Below, one piece after another: positions 49,728 through 60,819 of a DNA stretch of 64,000 nucleotides. The notes below the pieces were generated by a model, which had not been told where the DNA came from, ran no database searches, and was given only the letters and a program-made list of their open reading frames with translations. This DNA comes from Bilabrum cf. latius (lineage: Eukaryota; Bigyra: Bicosoecida; Bigyra; Bicosoecida): positions 1,426,001 through 1,490,000 of the forward strand of contig OZ237737.1 of NCBI GenBank assembly GCA_965178125.1, in the 5' to 3' direction. Each line of letters starts with the position of its first letter. The first letter of the stretch is position 1. The translations under genes and the position numbers were made by a program.

Positions 49728-51092
49728 TTAGTCTTTCTCCTAGTACCGTTCAACCACGACTGCGTGCCTCCAGCGGAGGAGCCGTCGAAACTTCGCGCTG
49801 GCCAGCTGCATTCGCACGCCTCCAGCACCGTGTGAGCTCTGCCACCCAATCCGGTTAAAGAACCACCTCGAGCCACTCACGGACGAATCAACGATAGCTG
49901 TTTCCAGGGCTACCATCATGTCGTGCATGCCTGTCGCGCTTGGTAGAACCGGCGGGCCAACCGCAGATACTCGGTCTGGAAGGCTGCTGCTTTCGCTTGT
50001 GGGCGTGCTCGCTCCGCTGCTGGCGCTGGGCTGCAGGGCCACTACCATCTGCCCAGGCGCTGCCAGGGGGTCCTGTTCTGAGTCGGCGTGCGGCTAGTAG
50101 ACATTTGAGCCACGCGGACAGCACATCGGCCGTAGTCCTGCCGTTGCCGATGCAAGCGTTGCGGTAGCCAGTCCTAGCGGGCCCCCGCAAGCGATGCGAT
50201 AGACAGAACTGCCAAAAAGAGCCGGAAATGGCAGACAGCCCAATGCAACTAGGATCATGGCGCACTTGGCTGCTTCAGCCTGGTCTAGTGCAGCGCTGGT
50301 AGGCAGCTGGATGCCCGGAACCCCGCAGGGTCGAAGCGGCTGACTGGCGTACCCAGCAGGCTCGAAGCTACCTACCCCGACGGTATCATCCTTGCTGATG
50401 GTGCTTCGAGCAGACAGGACGACGTATGGGTCAACATTGTACGCCTCGCGCGGTGTAAGCAGAGGTACGAACCGGCGCGGTAGCTAGCTCGAGTTCTCGC
50501 AGCGCAAAGGCCGCGCTGCCAAAACCAAATTCCGCGCTTCGGCAAACCAGGCGCGACCCCCATCTCTTAGTCTGGAGTAGAAGCCCACTCTAACAGCGGC
50601 CATCAATGTTGCTGCGTTCGGTACTCGCTGGCAGAGCCTGGCGAGGCTAGAGTCGAAAGGACCACCAGCCCGCTGCGCATGCACTACTCGGGGTGACTAC
50701 CAGCGGAGGGAGCGTTCCACCAGACCTTGAAACGAGTCTGATTGCAAAGAAATGTACCGCAAGCACAGTGTCGCCCCGTGCCGCATCGCTTCGAAGATTG
50801 GAATAGAGTCTGGAGCCCCATCGTTGGACGCGAGAGCTCCAGCAATGTCCGTCTCTCTAAGCCCATTCCCGGAGCGGATGCATTGATGAAGTACCGCTAG
50901 TGCTGATACATGGTCTTCCACGCAGCACTTCCTGATAACCCATCGCAGGTAGGTGCGCAGTCTTTCAATTTGGAGGCTCGACTATGTGGGCACACTCTCA
51001 GACACACTACGCAGTATGTGCTGCACACCAAGAACGAGGGATGATATGGGATGCTATTGAAAGTCTGAGAATAATCTCGCTTTGTGCATCAT
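49728..51092 (-). CDS. Hypothetical protein, UAG-containing ORF
   Basis: The minus-strand frame is open from a stop at 51294 down to TAA 49728-49730. The first in-frame ATG is at 51090-51092, giving 454 aa. TAG is read through at 51054, 50982, 50697, 50484, 50094 and 49740. The middle part looks protein-like, with helical segments such as LARLCQRVPNAATLMAAVRV and ALDQAEAAKCAMILVALG, but I recognise no family. It lies just downstream of the WW gene on the same strand, 151 bp from that gene's TGA. It could be a separate gene or be spliced to it. Confidence is moderate because a code with only two stops in GC-rich DNA allows long chance ORFs. Confidence 0.5.
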
Positions 51093-51243
51093 GTCTAGAT
51101 ATGGCAGGTCCAAGGCTTCAAGGTGCAAGCGAGTCACCACAGCGAATGGAGGTGAGCATCGCGGCGCCGGTTGTAACCTCAGATTCAGCCTAGAGCTACT
51201 GAGGTCAGAATCAGCGTTGTATTCGTGGGATGACCCAGCAAGC

Positions 51244-54200
51244 TCAGCGAAGGAGCTCGCCGCAGTCTTCAAGGAGCGCCTCGGCAGCTCTCCTCACCTG
51301 CACTGGCGGGTCCTCTTCCACAGCCGCAAACACGGAGCCCACCGCCGCGGCGATGTCGGCCGAGCGATACGCCTTCATGCTATCGAACCACTGGGAGCGG
51401 TCAAGGACAGCGTGCAGCAGCCGGAGGAATTGCTCCTTCGATGGATCGATTTCCTCTCGATCCGTCAAGTGGGCCAGGATGGCGTCGATCAGCACTTTCA
51501 GGTCCGAGTCTGGGACGAGCTGCCTGCCAATAGGTTCGGTCGCAGCGTCGGCATCCGCGGGCGAAGACTTGTCAGCACTCGACACGCCTATTGACCCACC
51601 AGTTGCCATAGAGTGGTCTTCTATCAGACTGCTTGCTTCGGCCTATCCCTTCGCTTCCATAATCCTGCGCCGCAATGCAGTGCACGCCATGGCCTCGGGC
51701 GCCTCCGCAAACAGGAGTCGGCTCAGCAGCCGGCAGGAGGCGCCCACAGCCATGGCGGGATCTTGCACACCCGTCACCAACGTATCCCCATCATCAACAC
51801 GAGACCCGTCCTCGCACAGGTCCGTGCCACCGCTCTAAGAGTCCTGTGCCCTGACGATCGCAGACACGAGCGACTGCACCAGGCATTGCCGGAGCATGTC
51901 GCTGCCTGCGACCACGAGCAGCGGGAAAGGAATACACGATATACTAGACTGTGAAGTCACTTTCCCTAGGCCGGGCTTAATATGATAGCCGCCGCTGCTG
52001 CTTCCTCCCGCGGCGATTACGCCCTCGCCGGCGTCCTCACTATCCACTCGGTACTCACCTGGAGCATGGGACCAGACTCGCGCGCCCCCGCATGCCATCA
52101 CGTCGAGCTCCGCAAGCGTGCAGACAACCGTGCTTGCCAGTGATTCGTCCCCGCAGCTGCCAACGCTCGCGACCAGGGATCGCCCCAGCAGCCCGTATAC
52201 CTCCAGCGATACGCCACCTGCTCTGCCGACTCCTAGTGAAACCTCGGCCGCGTCATCCTCGGCCCCACCTCGAAGCATGCATCGGAGCAGCAGCAGAGAT
52301 GTGCGCAGGTGCTATGCCGCCGAGGGCACGACCTTTAGGCTCTTGGAAACCCGCCTATCCAGCTGCTCGATTTCTTTCTGCTCTTGGCGGGCCTCGAGGC
52401 TGCGCGAAAGCTCACGGTGAGCACTCTCCTGCGACTCAGCGGAGCTGCACAGGCGAGAGACCAACAATGGCGCCTTTAAGCCGTCCTCCTCGAGCTCATC
52501 GTGCTCGCTCCCATCATACTATCCATCGCTCAGCCCGTGCTTTTGCGCCGCGGCACTTTGCACCAGAATCTACAGGCTGCAGCAGGCGTGGACAACCTGA
52601 GACTCTTGGCCTGCAGGCTGCAGCTGTTTACCACCGGCAGCAGACACGACCGAGACTGCTGGAATCGTAGAATCTGGACTGCACGGCAGATCAACGTCCC
52701 AACCGCCCACTGCAAATAGTGTCGCTTCAGAGCATACCCGAATTGCGTCCTGTAATGACCAGCTCTACTTCTTGACGGTGCACGGAGCTGGAAAATGGCA
52801 TCGGCGGAGAGAGCATCGGATTGGGTCGAGCGCCGGAATAGCATCCCTGGAATAGATGCTGTCTGCACGCCCATTGGCGTCAGGTGCGGCAGGAGACGCG
52901 GATCCGCTGTCCTCATCTTCGTTGCGGGATGCTTTGTCTGCGCTACCTATGGAGGTCCAATCGTCAGAGTCGGTCTAACTCTGCGCGAGTTTAACGTCTT
53001 TCAGGCTCTCCTTGGACTCGTCACCAAGCGCCGATGACTCTTGGGCACCCCTGCCGCTGTGTTCTCCAGCTGCGTCTGCACTGTTCACAGCAATGGCAGA
53101 CAGGTCTAATTCAAATTCGATAGCACCCTCTTGAGAGCTGGGATCAGGATCGCTCGTACCTTGCGCATCGGCAGCGCCAGCACCAGCCGCAGCTGCAGCA
53201 ATCTCAGCCAGATCCAAGGAGAATTCAGGAATGCCATCGTCTCCAATTGTACCCTTGGAGTGATGAGGTGACGGCACATCGCCATGGCTGCTTGGAGACC
53301 CTGTAGACTCGCCAGCGCGGCTAGAAGCCCCCGGCAAGCTCACATCCTTGCACGATGCCAGTACTCTATCCGAACCCCCACAAGCTACATTCAAAGCCGA
53401 GCTGACGTGTACAAGACTAGCCTGACGCACAGGAACAGCAGTACTACCGATGCCTTCTACCATTCGAGTAACTGGGCGATCCCCAGGTGCGGGATCTGAG
53501 CCCGCTCCTCCCCCCGATCCTGCGTGGGCTGCACTTGGTCTGCACAAGGTCTCCATGGTTTCGGACAAGCCTTTCCCTGCCACCTCGTTGTAGTCAGACA
53601 ATGCTTGCATCAGCAAGAATAGGCACTCTAGACATACGCAACGCGCAACTGGCGGCGTGAAGGCGCCGGCAAGCATCGACCACAACATTTGAAGCATAGC
53701 ACCTCCATGTGAGGTGGCAATGCAAGCCCATGTGGACGCGTCGCCACTGCTCTGGAGCATTTGAAGCAATGTCGAAGCAGCATAGAGTGCGCTCCCTGGT
53801 TCGATGCCTGCATCTATTCCAAAGTCTAAACTAGGACCAGAATCGGTATCAGGAATTGCGATTTCAGGAGCTGGTTCGGGAGGAACAGTAGCCCCGTGCA
53901 GGCGCAGGACAGACGTCCACAGCGCGAGTGACATGGTAACCGGACCGCTGTGCTGCTCGCTGCAGCTCGACGAGCCAAGAGCTCCGTCCTCACTCTGAGA
54001 GGGACTCGCACCCGCACCCGCACCCGCACCCGCACCCGCACCCGCACCCGCACCCGCACCCGCACCCGCACCCGCACCCGCACCCGCACCCGCACCCGCA
54101 CCTGTGCCTGTGTCTGCACCCACGATCCCAGCAACACCTAAAACCCGGGCTGCCTGTGCCAGGCCACCAGGACTCAGACCCGCCGTGCCGAGCGCGAGCA

Positions 54201-55497
54201 CGATTGCCATCCCCTCTCTGCCGAACGCTGCTGGATCGAGTGGCTGCCCAATGCTACCTGGCTCCACCTCACTGTGTCGACTAGGCGCGCCGTCCGCATC
54301 AGCCTCTTCGTAGTCTTCGTCTACGTCGCTGTCGTCATCGTCGTCATCTCCACCGCCCGCTGCCAATCCGAGAATCCGTCTCCAATCCGACAGAGAGGCG
54401 CGAGAAGCATCCATGCCCTTCGCTACCCAGCTGCAGAATCTCGAGCACGCCTCGTCGATACCTAGCTGTAACTTTGCCACTGGGCTGCTACCATCTGCTT
54501 TCAACCATTCCTTGGCTGCACTCAGCTGCCTCAGGGCACTGAACCTGCTTGCCATCAGCAGCATCGCTGCACACTGTGGGCCCCCAACGGAGGACGTCTC
54601 GGGGGCTACAGACAGCAATCCGGCAATTGCATGCAAAGGGCGACGTGCATCGTCAGGAAATCGATCGCTAGCTATTGGCTGGAGCCTCATGATGTCACTG
54701 GATCTGTCCCAAATGCACCCGACGACCGTCTTGCGATCAGTCCCCAGCCCAGTCGGAGGACAGCTCGTCTGCATCACAGCAGGAGCAGCAAGCTCTTGAG
54801 CTGCCAAACTATCGCCTCGGGAGCAAACCGATGCAGCAAGTGTGCCGCTCCGCTCCGCAATGGATTGTGATTCTTCCCCTCGAGCTGCTGTTCGGAGATG
54901 CAGCAGCCTCTTCAGCATGCCAGACTCTCTGGGCTCCAAGGCCTTCAAATCCTCGATCGGGGAGTCATTCCAACGTCGAGTTTGACAGTAGGTCTAACCC
55001 GCCAAGCAAAGGCAAGAAATGCCACGAGCAGACTCGGCCGCCTCGCGAGAGAGCAAAGCGCACCGGTGGATAGATCGCGTGTACTCCGAGGCGGCTCTGA
55101 TCCACTGGCTCTCAGGCAATGCGTCAGTAGGCTCCTACCCAATTTTCAAAACTGCTGTAGCAGATATACAGCCTGCGATGTCCACAGCTCGTAAAAGACT
55201 GCCAACTCGGCTGGTCGTTGTTGCAACTGGAGCAAGGCTGGCACTTGTCCTGGTGCTGAGACTCAGTGAAGCTGAAACGTCTTCTGATAGTACAACCTGT
55301 GTATCTGGCTCCAAATCTGGGCTAAGCTTATTGTGTGGGGCCGGCTTGGTGGCATCAGCAGGCATCGAGCTCGTTTGCAGCAAGGGATCGAATCCATCTG
55401 GCAAATCCCAGGATACCTATCTGGTCTTCGAGTGATAGTAGTACGTTTTCCCAGTCTTGGGATCTGTGGTCTGCTTCCACTTCCCTTTCTTGGGCAT
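51244..55497 (-). CDS. WW-domain protein with low-complexity acidic and Gly-Ala repeats
   Basis: ATG 55495-55497 to TGA 51244-51246, 1417 aa, with TAG as sense at 55417, 55135, 54994, 52975, 52765, 52570, 52519, 52312, 51835 and 51643. The N-terminus is a WW domain: GKWKQTTDPKTGKTYYYHSK, then TR-TAG-VSWDLPDG. It has both conserved Trp residues, the YYY block and the final Pro, and one TAG falls inside it. WW domains bind Pro-rich ligands. Downstream are an acidic stretch (DDDDDDSDVDEDYEEAD), a Gly-Ala run encoded by a hexanucleotide repeat, helical segments (CVCLECLFLLMQALSDYN) and a C-terminal helical domain (DLKVLIDAILAHL, QFLRLLHAVLDRSQWF) that could be armadillo/HEAT-like; I do not recognise it. 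It is divergent from MCM9. A candidate donor CAG|GTGAGG at 51297 could give a different C-terminus. Confidence 0.75.
54007..54102. repeat. Hexanucleotide repeat (CGCACC)16, coding
   Basis: Sixteen perfect copies of cgcacc cover 54007-54102, followed by degenerate copies to about 54120. Read on the minus strand in the WW gene they encode alternating Gly and Ala. Being a multiple of six, length changes keep the frame, so copy number is likely to vary between strains. Confidence 0.97.
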
Positions 55498-55633
55498 CCC
55501 GAGATATGCTAAGGACGGCCGTGCGCTCGATCATCGCAGGTTCCGCAAGTTGCAGCTTGCCCCCGAATGCCAAACGTCGCCCGCACACACCGTCAGAATC
55601 ATTTCGAAGTGGATGGGGATGCTTTAATTCAAT
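55498..55633. promoter_or_regulatory. Short bidirectional promoter region, WW gene / MCM9
   Basis: Only 136 bp separate the start codons of the two divergent genes, so their promoters and 5' UTRs must share this DNA. No specific element is recognised. The call rests on gene layout alone. Confidence 0.5.
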
Positions 55634-58600
55634 ATGCAGCATGATTCGGGAGACGATCCACTCGCGCAAGAGCTGCTTGCGATTGTGCGAGTGCTATCAA
55701 AATTGAAATACAGGCGACGATTAATTGCCATTCTGCGGGACGACCGGGACCCCGACACCAAGCACTACGGATTCCCCATCGAGTAAGCTACTTATCCCAT
55801 GGCCTACACGTGGCAGGTTCTGTGCACTGTGCTGATTTCGGGTTGTTTCATGAATCTTGGCGTGGAGCAGTTGCGCAGGTGCTTTCTTTCCAAGCCAGGA
55901 ACAACATTTGTACTACCATTTCCCCCACCGAACTCGCAGCCCTTGTGACATTTTTGAGAGGGCGCCGCAGCTCGCGGCGTCGCTTGCGAGAAGCTCGGAT
56001 ACGGTGCTTGCAAAGCTTGATCACTGCATCGACGAGTGCTAGCGATTGTGGATGCGCAGCCCTTCCATTGCGAGAGTTGACGTCGGGACATGTGAAATTG
56101 ATCCAAGTGAGGACGACCAGCCGGCCCCAACGATGACGTTCAAGCATCACGTCCATGCTCGCCTCGGGCCCATGCCTGCCATTCCAGAGCTGTGTCGGCC
56201 GAACGTGTCCTCCATCCGCGCGACGGACGTCGGGATGTTTCTCCAAGTCACGGGGACCGTCATTCGCACCGGATCCATCCGAATGCTCGAATCTGCTTGC
56301 GAGTTCGAGTGCGCGAAGAAGAGCTGCGGGTTTCGGTTTACGGTGCATGCCGACGTGGAGCAGGACAACACCATGGAGCTGCCCCAGACCTGCCCTTCCC
56401 CGGATGGCAAGTGCAACGGAAGGAAATTTCTTCCCGTGGCGGGCACCAAGCTACAGGAGGACTACCAGGAGGTCAAGATCCAGGAGCAGGCCCAGTCGCT
56501 GGCTGTTGGTAGCATCCCGCGGTCGATCGTGGCGGTGCTTCGCAACGACCTCGTGGATGCCCTTAAGGCGGGCGATGACGTGGTCGTGGCGGGCATGGTG
56601 ACCCGCCGGTGGACCCGCATCAACAAGGGATAGCGATGCGACCTGGAGATTGTGATCAAGGCCAACTACGTGGACGTCACCACAGAGATGAGGGCCGGAG
56701 GCAGCGCGGGGGGTGCGGCTGGTGGGGCATTGGCCGGTGGGGCGGCGGACTTGAGTGCGCTGGGCGCCAGCGAGTCGGGGGGGGCTGCTTCGGAGGAGCT
56801 CCGGCGCGATTTCTAGGACTTCTGGCGGTACTTCAAGGACGAGACTCACTGCCCGCTGAGGGGCAGGGACGTGCTGCTGCGGTCCGTGTGCCCCAGCCTG
56901 CACGGCATGTACCCGGTCAAGCTGGCGCTTGCGCTCACTCTCACCGGTGGGGTGGGGCGGCGTGCCAGGGATGGGACCTAGGTACGTGCAGAGCCGCACA
57001 TGCTCATGGTGGGGGACCCGGGCACCGGCAAGTCCCAGCTCCTCCGCTTCGCGGCGCAGGTGACCCCGAGGGCTGTGCTAACCACCGGCACGGGTACGAC
57101 GTCTGCGGGGCTCACGTGCACTGCAGTGAAGGATTCTGGCGAGTGGCAGCTGGAGGCCGGCGCGCTTGTCCTTGCAGACAGGGGCATTTGCTGCATCGAT
57201 GAGTTTGGAAGCATCAAGGAGCACGACAGGGCTACCATCCACGAGGCCATGGAGCAGCAGACGCTCTCCGTGGCAAAGGCCGGACTGGTGTGCAAGCTGA
57301 ATTCCAGATGCACGATTGTGGCAGCCACCAACTGCAAGGGCGGATACTCTCCTGACGTGGACCTGGTGACCAACACCGCCATCCAGGGGCCGCTGCTCTC
57401 CCGGTTCGACATCGTGATGCTGATGCTTGATGTGCCCGACCCCTCGTGGGACAGGGACGTGTCCTCCTTCCTGCTGCAACAGGCTTGCGGGGAGGATGTG
57501 AGCGCCCCGCCAGCAGATTCGGACGAACCACGAGCGCTAGGTGTGTCCAGCAGCAGCAGTTCGTTCGCCGTATCGAGTACCTCGCCGACAAGCGCAAGAT
57601 CCGGGCGCGGTGGCGCAGGGCAAGGGTCCGATTTCGCGCCGTAGCCAGTCGTGGAGGTGGGCATCGGCGCGGGCGTCGATCAGACACGCGACCCATCGAC
57701 CGGAAGGCGGGTAGAAGACCCACCTGCCAAGCGGCAGCGACACAAGATTCCACAGTCGCAAAGTTCGGGGCAGCGAAACAGAGACAAGGCCAGGTGGTCG
57801 ACCGAGCGGTTCCGAGCGTACTTGCTGTGGTCCAAGGCCGCGTTCTAGCCTCAAGTATCGGAAGGCGCCTCCGACGTCATCGAGGCGTACTATGCCGAGC
57901 AGCGGTAGCTGAGCGCGAGTGGGATGTCTGGTGGGGCGGCCAGAACCACCATCCGACTGCTTGAGAGCCTTCTGCGGCTCACGTAGGCACACGCAAGGAT
58001 GCTTACCAGGCACAACGCGACAATCCAAGACGCGGTCATTGCGGTGCTAGCCATCGATTCGAGCGTGGCGCCCGACGGCGTGGGGCTAGCAGCTGCCTCT
58101 GCGGTGCACAAGGCGTTTCCCGACGACCCTGACCTGGCGTACGAGGAGCAGGAGGAGAGCTTGCTCCAGAGACTCAGGCTGCCCGGTCTGGTTGGCAAGT
58201 GGCGGAAAGAGGACGAGGAGCTTAACGGGGTGAGATCGCCTGGACGCGGTGCTGGTGACCCCAGGGGAAGTGGAGGTGCCGGCGGCATGGGTGGCACCGG
58301 AAGATCCAATGCCGGATCCAGCCAGGGGATCGGCGGGTCTCTTGGTCAGAATACGGACCCGGTGCAAGTTCGTGATGGGGAGCGTGACAGGTACGGGGCA
58401 GCAGGTACTGCAGAGCTGCTGCAGGACTCTGCGTTTGACCTGGGCCTATCCAGCGATCCGCCGGGTGGCCCCGCTCGCGCTTCGTCAGGGTTCTCGCCGG
58501 GCCGTGCCATGGAAGGGGTCAAATTCGATGACACGGATTTCGACCGGATCGGGCTGAAGGGCAGCAGCTCCTCTTCCGCGTCGAGTGCGGGCGACGCAGC

Positions 58601-59678
58601 TGCTAGACAGAAGGCAGCTGCCCGGCCAGAGGCCGCTAGAGGCTAGGCTGGTTTCTACGCGAGGTCCAAGCCGATCGGGGCGCCCCTGCCGAGGTCGGCC
58701 GGTGATACCCGGGCAGGAGCGGGAACGCCAGGATGGGGACCTGGCGCTGCATCTGGACTGGTCGGAGCTGCAGCCGGCTCAAAGAGACCAAGGCCGCAGT
58801 CTGAAGCGGTGCAGCTGCCGACCAGGGCAAGCGACCCGCAGTCTAGCCCATCACACGCGCGTGTGCAGCAGCAGGACCCTCAGGTCGGCACGCCGTCACA
58901 ACGCGGGCAGCCACCAGGCAAGAGGAGGCGCTCCACTCCACGGCAGAGGAGGAGCGGGCTGGACGCCACCAGCGACCCAAGGAGCGCGGGAAGGAACAGT
59001 GCGAGCGCCACCCCAGCCTCTGCTCTGGATCGCGTGCTGAAGCTGGCTGTGGAGGACGGGATGGAGGGGCTGGGGGCACTCGTGGTGGACGACCTCGATC
59101 AAGGGGGCAACCAAAGCCGGGGTGAGACCGGTGCAGCGCGAGAATTTGCACCAAGTGGAGCTGGTGCGCTGCCTAGGAGGGCTCTAGGCATCCGACATGC
59201 TCGAGGGGGCACAGGTCTGGCGGCCGTGCAGAGGTCGATGCTGTTCGGGGGCACGCAGCAATCTTCGATGCTCTCCGACTCAGTAGCAGACCGCAGGCCC
59301 AACCCGGACGCACTCAAGCGATTCGATTCGATTGAAAACAGAGGCAACCAAGGCGACGGCCGCGATGCCGGGGCGAATTACGGGCCACATGTTGGTGCGC
59401 CCACGGCACGCCACAGCAGCGGCATCCAGTCAGATGCCGGCCAACCCGCACCGCAGCACAATTTGGGGTAGGACCCAGGCAGGAAGTCCATCGCAGTTGG
59501 TCTGGGGGTGGGCGAGGGCCCAGTGGGCAGCAGCACATCACTTGACGCTGCTGCCGCGCCTCAGGTTGTGCAGCCACACAATCAGCCGAGAGGTGTGCAG
59601 GACGATCCTGCCACCAGTGGTTACGTAGACGATTTGATGGCGGGTCTGGAAGGCGACCTTGATCTGGAGAACATGTGA
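55634..59678 (+). CDS. MCM9: MCM9-like DNA helicase
   Basis: Exons 55634-55782 and 55940-59678 give 1295 aa ending at TGA. TAG is sense at 56040, 56631, 56814, 56979, 57642, 57846, 57906, 57984, 58644 and 59469. The order is that of MCM9: N-terminal helical part ([14 protein letters not shown]), OB-fold region ([20 protein letters not shown]), [11 protein letters not shown]-x-VRAEPH, Walker [10 protein letters not shown] (about 57015), [18 protein letters not shown], Walker B CIDEF (about 57193), [20 protein letters not shown], sensor AATN and LLSRFD. Three later TAGs lie in the AAA+ lid: F-TAG-PQVSE, YYAEQR-TAG-LS and RLT-TAG-AHARM. The protein works with MCM8 in homologous recombination and interstrand crosslink repair. 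A Ser/Arg-rich insert (about 57500-57800) separates the core from the lid, and the last 450 residues are disordered, as in other MCM9 proteins. Confidence 0.93.
55783..55939 (+). other. MCM9 intron, 157 nt, phase 2
   Basis: Donor GTAAGC at 55783, acceptor ACTCGCAG ending at 55939. It joins GFPI to [13 protein letters not shown] and brings exon 1 (frame 2) into frame with the rest of MCM9 (frame 0). The acceptor matches the window's CGCAG pattern. Confidence 0.8.
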
Positions 59679-59834
59679 ACCGCCTAGTGTATTGTTCGAT
59701 TTCAGTCCATCCTTCCATCACTCAAGTGCAGGTCAACACATCTTTCTTGTGATTGCACCGCGTGAACGAGCCCGGCGGCGGTGTCCTGTGGCATTCGTTT
59801 AGTATTAGGTACAAGAGTGTAGATTTTCAGTCGC

Positions 59835-60689
59835 TCAAGATCCCATCCTACCCTTTGCTCGCATGAGGGCCTCCACGTACTCTGTGTAGTCGGTCTTGCG
59901 AAGGTGGTTGCGGTGGTCGTGGTGCTTGAGCTCGTGCACCATCTCGTCGTCTACCTCGAACCGTTCCTGCTGCTCCGTCTGGATCTTGCCCCGCGCCGTG
60001 GAGAACTACCGCAGTTTTTGCACGTGGTCCACCAGGTGCTTCTTGGTCTCCCCGCTGTCGTCGGGGCCAGACCGGCGCACTACCCCCATCCCTTGCAGCA
60101 CCTTCTTCCGGGCCTTTGCCTCCGCAATCCGCATGATGCGGTCCTCCTCGGGCTCTGCAGCGATTTTGGCTCGGATGGACGCTTTTCGTGCCTTCTCTTT
60201 CTCCTCTTCCTCCTCATCCATTACCTCCCAGATGTCTTTGCCTTCCCGAGCCGATCTCTCCTTCACCCGGATAGACTCAGAGAGGGCCGCGCCCTGCGCA
60301 TCACTAGGCACGGGCAACCCTTTCCCGCGTAGCTTTCTGGCTGCTTCCTCCCACTGTCTACGCTATTCCTGCACCACCGGATGATCCCCTGGAGCCGCCT
60401 CCATACCCCCCCTTGCATAGATCGCTTCCGAAGCTGCCCTGCCACCAGGCCGGAGGCCTTTGTGAAACATGCTTCCAAGAGGCACCTTGTCTCCAGCCGG
60501 TGGTCGGCTCTTATCGAAGGTTGCTCTGTCAAGTTGAGATAGCGCGCTGACATGATGCAAAGTCTCTTTCATCCGCTCCTGCTCTTCTCTCAATTCTTCT
60601 TCCGCCTTCATTCTACGTTTTCTTGCTGCTTCTAGCCTAGGATCCTCTATTTTTCTGATCTCATATGCATCTTCGCCTGGAAAGGCCAT
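59835..60689 (-). CDS. Charged coiled-coil protein, function unknown
   Basis: ATG 60687-60689 to TGA 59835-59837, 284 aa, with TAG as sense at 60363 and 60006. The sequence is highly charged and helical: RLEAARKRRMKAEEELREEQ near the N-terminus, EVMDEEEEEKEKARKASIRA in the middle, and FEVDDEMVHELKHHDHRNHL then TDYTEYVEALMRAKG at the end. It resembles small coiled-coil scaffold proteins, but I cannot assign a family. It is divergent from the armadillo-repeat gene (130 bp between starts) and convergent with MCM9 (156 bp between stops). Confidence 0.75.
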
Positions 60690-60819
60690 GGTGTTGAAGC
60701 TATAAACGCAAGTCTTGACATGCGAACGGCTAGCCGCAGCGGAACATTATCGCGACCAAAAATGCGCGGCGCCAGTTGCGTCCCACGTCGCGTCGGTCCA
60801 TTCTTTTCTCTCGCTTGCC
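60690..60819. promoter_or_regulatory. Short bidirectional promoter region, coiled-coil / armadillo genes
   Basis: This 130-bp gap between two divergent start codons must contain both promoters. No named motif is seen; the call rests on layout. Confidence 0.45.

Noticed and set aside
56631-57986. UAG = Leu, as in one rhizarian and some ciliates
   Set aside because: Most TAG positions in conserved regions are polar or charged (AHAR, QR, WW, linker positions). Only one MCM9 site aligns with a hydrophobic residue.
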